From Raffaelea ambrosiae (Eukaryota; Ascomycota; Sordariomycetes; Ophiostomatales; Ophiostomataceae), in NCBI GenBank assembly GCA_002778195.1, contig PCDI01000001.1:2930857-2994856 (forward strand): a DNA stretch of 64,000 bases, given 5' to 3'. The position numbers and the translations under genes are program-made. The number at the start of each line of letters is the position of its first letter. The stretch's first letter is position 1. Positions 20,980-30,847 of this stretch are shown here, in pieces. The notes beneath the pieces are model-generated. The model made no database searches. It was given only the letters and a program-made list of their open reading frames with translations, and was not told where the DNA came from.

Positions 20980-22354
20980 GGGGGGGATAGCAACTGTGAA
21001 TAGCAAAAGTGTGGACTTGGCTATGCAAGTCGTGATCCCGATGAAACCAGAAAACGAGGTCGTGCTTTCATCGAGTCGGATGTTGGGTTCTTCTCTTCTT
21101 TCATGAGCTGTTTCCTGTACATATTTCACACAAAACGCACAAAAATTACAGTCCATTCAACAAATGGCTCATTGTATTTGTGAGTATTTCTGAGTATTTC
21201 TGAAAATTTCTGAAAATTTCCGAGTATTTCTGAATATTTCTGAACATTCCAGATTCGTGTAGGCCAGCCCTAGAGAAATTGCACGGCCTAGCACGGGCAG
21301 ATCTGGCGACAATTACACAGCCCCTTTGTATCCATCTTCTTAGTTCACAAATTATCCTCGGCTTCTAGGACAGACGGCAGCGCTCGTACTCGTACGCCTC
21401 TGAGCACGTTCCCAGGCCGTCCAATCGGCGAGACTCTGTCGCAGCAAAAGCGTCTCCAATTTTCCGACTGTTCCCAATTTTCCCAATTTTCCCAGTTTTC
21501 TCCTGGCCCCCTTCACTTCTCTTTTTTCCATTTCGGGGCATGGTCAGGCAAAATGATCGCTCAGGCACCCTCTCGCCAGACGGTCGATATCTCCCACCAA
21601 TGGCGCATGTTCCAAATTCTGTGACGGCATGGCATCTCGTCAGGTTTGAGGAGCCCCCCCCCAAAGTTCAGGGCTGCTCCTCCTTTGCTCCAGTCCAGCC
21701 TTAACCAGAATCTGGTTGGCGTCACACAAAAAAAAAGAAATGATATCACAGCATCCCATTTAGGAAAGAGCTTTTGGCGAGAATTCTGCCGCGCCTTCCC
21801 TCTCTCTGGCAGCGGGATTTTCAGGGGACCTTCTGACTAGTTGGTTGGTGCCAGTCCGTTTTGTGTTCCATCGGCTGTCCAATTTCATCCTGCCTTGTTT
21901 ATTATGTTTTTTTATGTTTTCTTTGGCTTCTGGCGATTTTTCCATTTCGCTCGAGAGCCAGACTTTCGCCAGTAGGGCAGACATGGTGTGTTTCAATGCA
22001 GACCCCGATGGTACTTTGACTTCCCTACTCTGGCCAAGTCCACAGCGCCACGGCCAGTCTGTGTGTTGCGACGACATATTAGTATCGACACATATTTAGT
22101 GTAGACACGCACATTTTCGTAGCAGCCGGTGGTGACCGCGCAAAGAGGGCGAGCTTAAAAGGGCCGGCCACCTGCCCTCCCTGGCGCCTGCCTTCTCCCA
22201 CGTCCCTTGCCAACAAACACAGACCACGTCCTGCCACGCTCCTTCCCAACACGGCGACACAGCCTGATCTCCCCTGGCATCATCTTTGTCTTAGTCATTC
22301 TGTTGGCGTCCAGTGCTCTTGTCGGCTTTCCTATTGTGGTATCATTCGTGCATC
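20980..22354. other. Upstream region of the potassium transporter
   Basis: 1.4 kb holding the lactonase-like gene's 3' flank and the HAK promoter. A decamer-type repeat lies at 21178-21248. Pyrimidine-rich leader sequence precedes the HAK ATG. No convincing open frame. Confidence 0.65.
21178..21248. repeat. GTATTTCTGA tandem repeat
   Basis: About six imperfect units of 10-11 bp (GAGTATTTCT, GAAAATTTCT, GAATATTTCT) in AT-rich intergenic DNA about 200 bp after the lactonase-like stop. Confidence 0.85.
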
Positions 22355-25306
22355 ATGGCCGATCTCGAGAGCGCCAGCACGGCGCCCCGGCAGATCACGT
22401 TCGACGACGCCATCCACCCGGCGCGCACGCGGATCTCGGTCAGCGGCGGCCAGAGCCGTGCCCAGAGCCGTGACGGCACGACCGCCGCGGCGTCCTCGAT
22501 GCTGGGCAAGCAGATCAGCGGCCACGACATCGGCGACGAGGAGTGGGCGCGCAACATCACCGACCAGGACCGGCATGGCCCCCGCAAGCAAGTATGGATC
22601 GTGTAGAATTCCCTCGGAAAAACGCGGCAGAAGAAACAGAACAGAAAGAACAAGAAGAACAAAAAAAGGGGACGAGGGGAGTAGGGGGGGCCCCGTGTGT
22701 GGGCAAAGGATCGCCAGTCCGCTGATTTTTGCCCACTGCAGACGTACGGCGGCCTGGTCCTGGCCTGGCTGGCCTTCCAGTCGACCGGCATCATCTACGG
22801 TGATATTGGCACGGTACGTCGACCCTCCGACGCTTTGTTGGCGTTGGCTGGCTCTCCCCAGCGATGAACTTGTGAACGGGCCCTGACTTCTTCTTCCTCC
22901 TCCTCCTCCTCCTCGATCCAGTCTCCCCTCTACGTCTACTCGTCCACCTTCACGTCCCATCCCTCGTGGGACGACCTCGTCGGCGCGCTGTCCATCATCA
23001 TCTGGTCGCTCACGCTCGTCGTCACCGTCAAGTACGCCTTCATCGTGCTGTCGGCCGACGACGACGGCCAGGGCGGCACCTTTGCGCTGTACTCGCTGCT
23101 GGCGCGCTACACGCGCATGGCCCGGCGCGGGCCGCACAGCGCGGACGCGTCGAGCGTCAAGATGGAGCGCTACCTGACCAACGACATGCGGCCCGTCGGC
23201 CGCACCGTCCGCTCCGCCATTGAGCACTCGCGGGCCCTCCAGGGCCTGCTGCAGGTCGTCGGCGTCGTCGGCGTGTCCATGGTCATGGCCGACGGCGTGC
23301 TGACGCCGGCCCAGTCCGTCCTGGGCGCCATCCAGGGCCTGCTGGTCGTCCACCCGGACCTCAGCCGGTCCACCATTGTCGGCATCACCTGTGCCATCCT
23401 GGTGTGCCTGTTTGCCATCCAGCCGCTCGGCACCACCAAGATCGGCACCGCCTTTGCGCCCATCGTCACCGTCTGGCTGCTCTTCAACGCCTGCGCCGGC
23501 ATCTACAACCTGGCCCTCCACGACTACACCGTCCTCAAGGCCTTCAGCCCGGCCTTTGCCTTCCGATATCTGCTCCGCAACGGCGAGCACGGCTGGCGCA
23601 GCCTCGGCGGCCTGCTGCTGGCCTTTACCGGCGTCGAGGCCCTCTTTGCCGACCTCGGCGCCTTCAGCAAGCGCGCCATCCAGATCTCCTGGCTCGGCCT
23701 GGCCTATCCGTGCCTGCTGCTGGCCTACATTGGCCAGGCCGCCTACATTGCCACCGACGCCAGCCAGGAGGCCTACACGAACCCCTTCTTCTACACCGTG
23801 CCGCCGGGGTCGTTCTACTTTAGGTGAGCAGCCCCCCCTCCCCCCCCCTTGCTGTGCCTGGCTGTGCCTGGCTGTGCCTAGTCCACACAATTAACACAAG
23901 CAACCTTGCCACCCACAGCATGGTCATTGCCATCCTGGCTTCCATTGTCGCCTCCCAGGCCATGATCACCAGCACCTTCCAGCTTCTGATCCAGGTCATG
24001 CGTCTGTCGTACTTCCCCCACATCAAGGTGGTCCACACCAGCGAGCAGTTCCACGAGCAGGTCTATGTGCCCCTGGCCAACTGGCTGCTGATGATTGGCA
24101 CAGTCATTGTCACGGCTGTCTACAACAATGTGAGTGACGCTCTTGGTCTCCTGCGGGCTTGGCAGGACAGCAACCATCCCCCCCCCTGCTGACCATGCCA
24201 CGTAGACGACCTCTCTCGGCAATGCCTACGGCGTCTGCGTCATCTCTGTGGCTTTCCTGACGACGTGGATGGTCACTCTGGTCGCGCTCATCGTCTGGCG
24301 CCTTCCTGTCTACGTCGTCGCCCCCGTCTTCCTCGTCTTTGTCGCATTGGACGGCGCCTACATCTCGGCCGTCCTGACCAAGGTCCCCGAGGGTGCCTGG
24401 TTCACCATTGTGCTGTCGTGCATCCTGAGTTCCGTCTTCATTCTGTGGCGCTTTGGCAAGGAGAACCAATGGGCGGCCGAGGCCCAGGACCGTCTCCCTC
24501 CTACGGCGCTCCTGACGAACACGCCCAACAGCCGAAACCCGGACGGCACCCTGCGCCTGGCCAGCGAGTTTGGCCACACTGCCGTCTCGACGGTCCCCGG
24601 CCTGGGCATCTTCTTTGACAAGACAGGCGACGGCGGCGTCGTCCTCCCGCCGTCGTTTGCCCAGTTTGTCCGCAAGTTTGCTTGCCGCCCAGCCGTCTCC
24701 GTGTTCTTCCACATGCGTCCGCTGCCCGTGGCCAGTGTCCCCATGGGCGAGCGCTATATCGTCACCCGCGTGGCGGCTTCGGGCGCAGCCGCTCCGGGGT
24801 CTGCCGCCCACACGGTGCTGCCCAACTGCTATTCGGTGGTCCTTCGCCACGGCTATGCCGACGATGTGCTTCATGAAGACATGGCCCACGACCTCATCAC
24901 GCAGATTGACAAAGCCCTGACCCGCAGGATCCGTCATGGCGAAGAGGAGACGACGGCGGCGGCGGCGGCGGCGGCAACGGCCGATGCCGAAAAAGCTGCC
25001 GTTGTTTCTCCTGGCTCGTCTGCTACTACGGGCATCGCCAATGCCGCCGGGATGTCGGAGGCCTTGGCCGCTGAGCTGGAGACTCTGCAGGAGGCTGCCC
25101 TGTCCCAGATTGTCTATATTCTGGGCAAGGAGGTCCTCCGTGTGCGCAAGCGGGATGCCGGTGCGCGCTGGAGCGTCCGCCGCTTTGTGCGCAGCGCGTT
25201 TCTGGAGCTGTATCTGTGGATACGGGAGAACTCGCGCACGAAGCTGGCTGACCTGAACATTGATGTGAATCGCCTGGTGGAGGTGGGTTTTGTGAAGGAG
25301 CTCTGA
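22355..25306 (+). CDS. HAK/KUP-type high-affinity potassium transporter
   Basis: Plasma-membrane K+ (usually K+/H+) symporter. Five exons, 22355-22591, 22742-22813, 22922-23823, 23919-24129 and 24206-25306, give 840 aa; all four introns (150, 108, 95 and 76 bp) have GT-AG ends and keep frame. The KUP signature GIIYGDIGTSPLYV (95-108) is rebuilt across the second splice, and GGTFALYSLLARY (154-166) follows. About twelve hydrophobic segments extend to residue 520, including GVSMVMADGVLTPAQSVLGAIQG. A hydrophilic C-terminal half includes an Ala-repeat linker (about residues 720-726) and ends NVDVNR-like at NIDVNRLVEVGFVKEL, typical of fungal HAK proteins. Introns 3 and 4 contain runs of C. Family assignment is secure; ion selectivity is inferred from the family. 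Confidence 0.96.
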
Positions 25307-25879
25307 CAGGAGCTGGGTGCCCGTCCGCTGGCCAGCAACAATGTTCCTTCTGCAAGTATACGGGGGGGTCGTGGTAGGGACAGAGGGAGGGGGAAGAAGA
25401 GACTGAAGTTCAAGAGACTAGGCTCTAGGCGGAGGAGTTCTCAGTGGGGGAAGAATGTCGGAGACGTTGCTGAGCGGGGCTGTCTTTTCACCTCGGGCCG
25501 TCCATGGAAGGGCAGCCTGCCCGACGACGCAAACATAGACCCGGTCTGTACCGGTTGTGCTGTCGAAGGATATGGCTCGACCCGAGATAGCCCGTTCGAT
25601 ACTGCAATGGGATACTGCGTCTGTAGTGAGTTCGTGTCTGCATCGTCGTGCTAGTTTGTACTGTGGTAAGAGTGCCGAGAAGTTCACAAGCCTTCCGCGT
25701 CCAATCAAGGCAACAAGCAAGCCCTGTCGATGTGTTTCGCCGTTTCTATATTCTCCTAGCATGGAAAACCACACAAAAAGCACAGAGAGTCATAAGAACA
25801 GCAATGGTAGAACGCCTGTGCGCCGTAAAACAAACGTGTCCCGCCTGTGTGTCCTAGCCATCCTTGCATCCTTCTCCCC
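25307..25879. other. 3' intergenic between convergent genes
   Basis: Spacer between the HAK stop (+) and the SYLF protein stop (-). Holds both 3' UTRs; no further feature seen. Confidence 0.7.
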
Positions 25880-27212
25880 TTAGGCCTTCTTCTCGGTCTC
25901 CGGCACTTGCACCTCCCGGTCTCCCTCGGCCAGACCCAGATCGCCGGGGGTCGGGCCCTGGCTGACCTCGCGCATGACCGCGGCGTCCACGTCCTGGCGG
26001 CCCTCGGCCGACTTGAGCACCTCCATGAGTTGGCGCGTGGCCACGGGCCAGGGAGGCAGGCTGGTTTTGGTTTGCGCGGTTGTTGTTGTCGTCGACGGCC
26101 GCGGCGGCGGCACGTGGCCGGCCAGGATCTGCTCGACCGTGATGCCCTTGGCCTGGTACAGCTCCGCGTTGGCGTCGGGCCGCGCCACGATGATGGTGCC
26201 GTCCGCCTGGATGCCGGCGTAGAAGCCGCGGCTCTTCATGTAGCTGTACACGGGTGTCTTGGCGGAGGCGTTCTTGGCCAGCGCGCCCTCCACGCTGCCG
26301 CCCGCGCCCACCGGCCCCGCCACCAGCCCGATCTCGCCGCCCAGCGACACCCGCGGGTTCGTAAACGCGTGCACGGCCGCCGGCGTGCGCAGCACGCAGA
26401 CGCAGTCGTAGATGTCCAGCCCCACCAGGAACCCGGCGCCCAGCGTGTGCACCAGGAAGCCCGACGGCGGCGACCAGCTGCCGTCCGGCAGCCGCGCCAC
26501 CACCACGCCCGACCCGCCCGCGCCGGAAATGTGCAGGCCCGAGCGGAACACGGTGAAGATGGCGATGCCGGCGGCGTTCCGGATCACGTCGGCGGGGATC
26601 TTGACGAGGGCCTTGCGTTCCTTTTTGGGGCCGACCGGTGCAGCCGAGGGGTCCTTGGTATAGAAACCGTCATCTGAGNNNNNNNNNNNNNNNNNNNNNN
26701 NNNNNNNNNNNNNNNNNNNNNNNNNNNNNNNNNNNNNNNNNNNNNNNNNNNNNNNNNNNNNNNNNNNNNNNNNGGGGGGGGGACATACGAGTAAACGACT
26801 TGAGAATGCGGGCGGCCTTGTCGCTCTCGAGGTCGAGAGACGAAGGCCAGAACGCCTCGGAGCCGAGACGGTTGGTCAGCTTGTTGACGGGGGTGCCGAT
26901 CTTGGTGCTCCACTGGTAGAAGCGGTCGCGCATGGTGACCTTGCCGGACGGTGTGGTGGTGGTCGTCGTCGCGGAGGTGGCGGCGGGCGCGGAGGTGGGC
27001 TGCGTGGGCGGTGCGGCATAGGTCGGTTGCTGGTACTGCTGCGGCTGGTACTGCTGCGGCTGGTACTGCTGTTGCTGGTACTGCTGCGGCTGGTACTGTT
27101 GCTGGTATTCCGGCGTCTGGTACTGCGGCTGGTATGGCGGCTGGCCGGTGCTGTTCGGGGGAGGGTAGGGGGGAGGAGCATAGTCCTTGGAGGTCTGGTC
27201 TTGGGAAGCCAT
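25880..27212 (-). CDS. SYLF (Ysc84-type) domain protein with Gln/Tyr-rich N-terminus
   Basis: Related to yeast Ysc84/Lsb3 and mammalian SH3YL1; the SYLF domain binds phosphoinositides and, in yeast, actin at endocytic patches. Two exons, 27212-26789 and 26673-25880, give 405 aa. The intron's donor (GTATGT) and acceptor (CTCAG) are both visible, and the 95-base assembly gap lies wholly between them, so the coding sequence is complete. Residues 20-65 are a QPQQYQ repeat; the SYLF core runs from about residue 125 with DKAARILKSFTHDGFYT, VIRNAAGIAIFTVFRSGLHISGAGGSGVVVAR and GGEIGLVAGPVGAGGSVEG. No SH3 domain is present, unlike Lsb3 and SH3YL1. Fungal proteins of this short form are common. Confidence 0.92.
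26679..26773. other. Assembly gap (95 N)
   Basis: A run of 95 unresolved bases inside the SYLF gene's intron. It is bordered on the right by nine or more G, which suggests the assembly failed on a homopolymer. The true length is unknown. Confidence 0.98.
27031..27115 (-). repeat. 15-bp coding repeat (QPQQY)
   Basis: About five units of GTACTGCTGCGGCTG on the plus strand encode the QPQQY repeats near the SYLF protein's N-terminus. Confidence 0.85.
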
Positions 27213-28557
27213 GGTGGCAGTGGATATGCAGGGATGGCAGAAGCCGTCTGTCTGTGCTGAGGAAGGTATCGTGGGAGGAAGCAACGAAAGCAAGGCCGAC
27301 CCTCTACAAAAGGCAAGTATCGTGAGATGGACACAAGGTTGCCAAGATCGGTTCAGCAGAATAGGCAAGAACGAAAAAGTAGAAGCGTTGGGCACGAAAC
27401 AAGGTTCCTCGCACGAGGGATTTCAATCGCCAGAAAAAATTAGACCCTGTACCAAGGACGGCCAGGACAAAAAGCTGCGCGGACTAGCGACGTTCATCCT
27501 CGCGGCGCCACCGGCCTTTATATATCCAACTCCATCGTAGTGACAGGCAAACGCTCTACAGCTTCACCACAGAGCTACGCAATGGGCTATGCCAAGCCTC
27601 TATGATCGCGCTCCAGGCCTCCTGCCCATGCAGCCCAATCGTCTGGCCACATGGAGAGATCGGCCCCACGGTTCTACGCGTACTACCATGTACAAAGTAT
27701 GCAGGCAGACACTCGTCGTCGATTCATCCCAGCTATTACGTTGTACCTCTCTGGCACTAGCCCGCCTGTGCTGGTGGCTGAGACAGCTAGCCGGGAGGTG
27801 AATGACGTACCCTCTGCAGGCCAGCTGGCACGCGCTATCCAGGCCGCAGTAGGCCCCCAGCCACGGGGGAAGGAGCAACCGAGACGACCCAAAAAAAAAA
27901 AACCGGGACTCTTTCCCCAGGACAAGCTCAGACCGGTCCCGACTTGGCACGGTCATCAAACAATGCTGCCGCTGCAGCCGTACAAGTCGCCATACATGCA
28001 CAAAGAACACAAAGAACAGGCAGCGTCCACATGCATGGAAGCACGCACTAGTTCTTGCGATTGTGTCATGGATCGTATGTCTACGCAGGCAGGTGCCGAG
28101 GGCAAGGCAGACATGTTCCGAGATGCAAGCTGGAACGCTGGGCCACACAGCCCGGAGACAAACACGCGTATTCCGGGCGTCTCCATTGCTTGAAACCGTC
28201 GTGCCCAGTCGCGGCCACCGATTCCCTTGCTTGTCTTGGTCCCTCTGCTCCTCGTGCGCATTCGTGCGTCTCGACGCTGTCACGTTCGCTGCCCACACTC
28301 CGTCCTGCAAAAGCTGAACTTTTATATTTTTGTTTTATATCCCAGCTATTGGAAAGCCCGACACGTTTTTATTTTATTTTGTTCTACCTAACGCCTCACA
28401 ACATCGACTGCCATCATGCCCTGGCTCGAAAAAAGGGGATTCCTCCCCGTTCGAAGCACGACAGCATTGGCAGTGTGTTGTTTTGTCGTCCCGGGAGATG
28501 CTCTTGCCCCCCCCTCTTTTTTGTCCTATCCGTTTCCCATGTCCCCGAGGATACCGC
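27213..28557. other. Intergenic, promoter side of the SYLF gene
   Basis: 1.35 kb between the SYLF start (-) and the uS10 stop (-). Open frames on both strands have no recognisable features. Confidence 0.6.
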
Positions 28558-29042
28558 TTACGCAGCGATCGTGACCTCGACCTCGACACCGGCCTCGACT
28601 GGGTAAATGTTAGCAGCTGGTCTTCTGCCCCAATGCGTCTCCTGGTCGGAATAGCTTACTGTTGACAATGACCGACTTGACAACCTCGGTCGGGGCGTGC
28701 AGGTCGATCAGGCGCTTGTGGATGCGCAGCTCGTACATGTCCCAGGTCTTGGAACCCTCACCGCAAGGGGTCTTGCGGGTCGTGATCTTGAGGTTCTTGG
28801 TCGGCAGGCGGACGGGGCCCTTGACGGTCAGGTCCTTGGAGCGAGCACGCTCGATGAGCTCCTTGCAGACACGCTCCAGCGACTGCACCTTACGGCTGGT
28901 CAGCGTGATGCGGATGCGGTGAGCCTTCTGTTCGAGTTTGTTAGCGAGGGCAAACTTGATTTGCTGTGGTGGCTTGGTGTTGCATCTAGCCAACACGTAC
29001 CGGCTGCTCAGCAAAGTCCTTGTCGGCCTTCTGGTAAGACAT
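28558..29042 (-). CDS. rps20: 40S ribosomal protein S20 (uS10)
   Basis: Component of the small cytosolic ribosomal subunit head. Three exons, 29042-29001, 28927-28660 and 28598-28558, give 116 aa, the normal length for fungal uS10. The first exon encodes only MSYQKADKDFAEQP; the second carries the conserved body (KAHRIRITLTSRKVQSLE, GPVRLPTK, WDMYELRIHKRLIDLHAP); the third restores the typical end IEAGVEVEVTIAA. Introns of 73 and 61 bp have GTACGT and GTAAGC donors and CTAAC branch points. Splitting of a short ribosomal-protein gene by introns near both ends is common in fungi. The gene is divergent from peptidyl-tRNA hydrolase, so two translation genes share one intergenic region. Confidence 0.97.
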
Positions 29043-29675
29043 CTTGGCTGGTGGGGGGGGATGTTGTGCTTGAGATAGGTCAAGACAATGGAAGCGACGT
29101 TATTTTGAGTTGATGAAATTCCGTCAAGACTCGAACGTCCAGCGATTCGGCAAAGTGATGGCGGACAGGGGTTTTTTTTTTTTTGCTGGCTTGCAAGGTG
29201 AAGAAAAAAAACACACACGCTGCGTGCGATTTACCCCATTAATATTTTTTTTGACCGAGTTGTTGGTGGGATTGAATTTGGGGCTAGTAGGAGGGCAAGC
29301 ACAAAAGTGGGCCTCTATCAGCAGAGTAGTCACGTGTCTGATGTTATCGTGCCGAGTTAGTCATTGTCCGATAACAAGCCATCCGAAGAGGCTGTGTAAG
29401 TTTCTTCGAGGCCAGACCACAGCTGAGGCCCAACAAGGCCTGACAAATAGGCCCCAGGGACGGCGCCACGAAAGGCGCCGAAACAAGAAGAACGACGATA
29501 TAAAGAGCGGGCGACACGCCCAGGGTGCTTCGGCGAGGAACAAACCAGGCGACTAGACAAAGTACCACAAGACCGAGGACGGCACGCAAGCGGTAGTACA
29601 CCCAACACTACACACACACACACACACCCCCCAAAAACAAAAAAAAAAAATCTACGAGAACCTCCCACTCTGGCA
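29043..29675. other. Shared promoter of uS10 and peptidyl-tRNA hydrolase
   Basis: 633-bp divergent intergenic region. Contains T-rich and A-rich runs near 29170-29250, and an AC run followed by C and A runs (29611-29651) just before the peptidyl-tRNA hydrolase ATG. Confidence 0.7.
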
Positions 29676-30485
29676 ATGGCTTCCTCCCACGCCGTCTCCC
29701 GTGTCGTCGTCGTCAGCCTCGGTAACCCCAGCCCGTACCGCGATGCCCTCCACTCCGCCGGCCACTTCGCCATCGAGTCGCTGCGCCGCGAACTCGGCCT
29801 GCCCGCCTTTGCCAAGCAAAAGATCATCACCGGCGGCGGCGGCAACAACAAGCAGCTGACACGCGCCGCCCTCGTGTCGGCCGACCCCCGCTACCTGCTC
29901 GTCCAGAGCCCGGCCTACATGAACGAGTCGGGCCCGTTTGTCGCCCGCGCGTGGAAGGAGCAGGTCGCCGCACGGGCGGCGGCCACCGCCACCCGGGACG
30001 AGGCCGTCCCGCAGGTCGGGCTGGTGGTGCTGCACGACGACCTCGAGGAAGACCCGGGCGTCGTGCGCGTGCGCCCCTGGGAGCGCAGCCACCGCGGCCA
30101 CAACGGCCTCAAGAGCATCAACGGGGCCGTGCGACGCGGCGAGTACCCGGCCCGCATGACCCGCTGGGCCAAGATCGCCATCGGCATCGGCCGCCCGGCC
30201 GCGCGCGACCCGGCCACCGTGGCCGACTACGTGCTGGCCCCGATCACCAGCGCCGCCAAGAACCTGCTCGACAGCGGCACGACCGGGTCGCGCGTGCTGG
30301 CGGCCCTGCGGCAGGTGGAGACCGCATGGGACGCCGAGGCTGCCGCCGTGGCCGGCGCCGGTACCGCGCCGACCAGTGGGACGAGCGACGGCCCATCCTC
30401 GGACTCGACAGCGTCGGCGACAGCAACCTCCCCCAAGAAGCAAAAGTCGCCCAAGACTCGGCCCAAGTCGCAAAAGGCCGGGTGA
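29676..30485 (+). CDS. Peptidyl-tRNA hydrolase (bacterial Pth type)
   Basis: Releases tRNA from prematurely terminated peptidyl-tRNA. Single exon, 269 aa. Key positions match bacterial Pth: N17 in SLGNPSPYRDALHSAGH, H26 as catalytic base, N83 in PAYMNESG, D121 in LHDDLEE and N143 in SHRGHNGLKSI. The usual HNAG motif reads HSAG here. The catalytic domain ends near residue 220 and is followed by a Ser/Thr-rich stretch and a basic tail (KKQKSPKTRPKSQKAG) absent from bacterial enzymes. There is no obvious mitochondrial presequence; location, cytosolic or mitochondrial, is open. Confidence 0.94.
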   Translation: MASSHAVSRVVVVSLGNPSPYRDALHSAGHFAIESLRRELGLPAFAKQKIITGGGGNNKQLTRAALVSADPRYLLVQSPAYMNESGPFVARAWKEQVAARAAATATRDEAVPQVGLVVLHDDLEEDPGVVRVRPWERSHRGHNGLKSINGAVRRGEYPARMTRWAKIAIGIGRPAARDPATVADYVLAPITSAAKNLLDSGTTGSRVLAALRQVETAWDAEAAAVAGAGTAPTSGTSDGPSSDSTASATATSPKKQKSPKTRPKSQKAG

Positions 30486-30847
30486 TGGGGACGCACCCCG
30501 TAGAATCAAAGAGCGAAGAGAACCGTCAAGCGAGCATCAAAACGGAGACGGAATCATGATACCCTGCATTTTTGCATACACATTCACATGGATTGGCGTT
30601 TTTTCTTTTCTTTTTTAGACTCGCACTGGGAATGGGAATATACCAATCAAAACAGGACTATGTACAATAATACAACACAATAGACCCATGGACATACACA
30701 AGTCTCCTCCTCGAGAGTATCCAACTGCTCAAGCCTTCATGCTCACTTGTGAACAATCTATTGTCTTCTTTTATTTTTCCCGACCTCACACTTTCAATCT
30801 CCCTCTCTCTTTCTCACGCACACACGCACACACGCACACACACACAC
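30486..30847. other. 3' intergenic between convergent genes
   Basis: Spacer between the peptidyl-tRNA hydrolase stop (+) and the FAD dehydrogenase stop (-), with a CA repeat at about 30819-30847 abutting the dehydrogenase stop codon. Confidence 0.75.
30819..30847. repeat. CA microsatellite with CACG interruptions
   Basis: Interrupted CA run ending next to the FAD dehydrogenase stop codon, so it lies in that gene's 3' UTR. Confidence 0.9.

Noticed and set aside
22331..23890. 519-codon open frame on the minus strand
   Set aside because: Opposite the HAK exons and introns; Gly/Asp/Arg-rich shadow.
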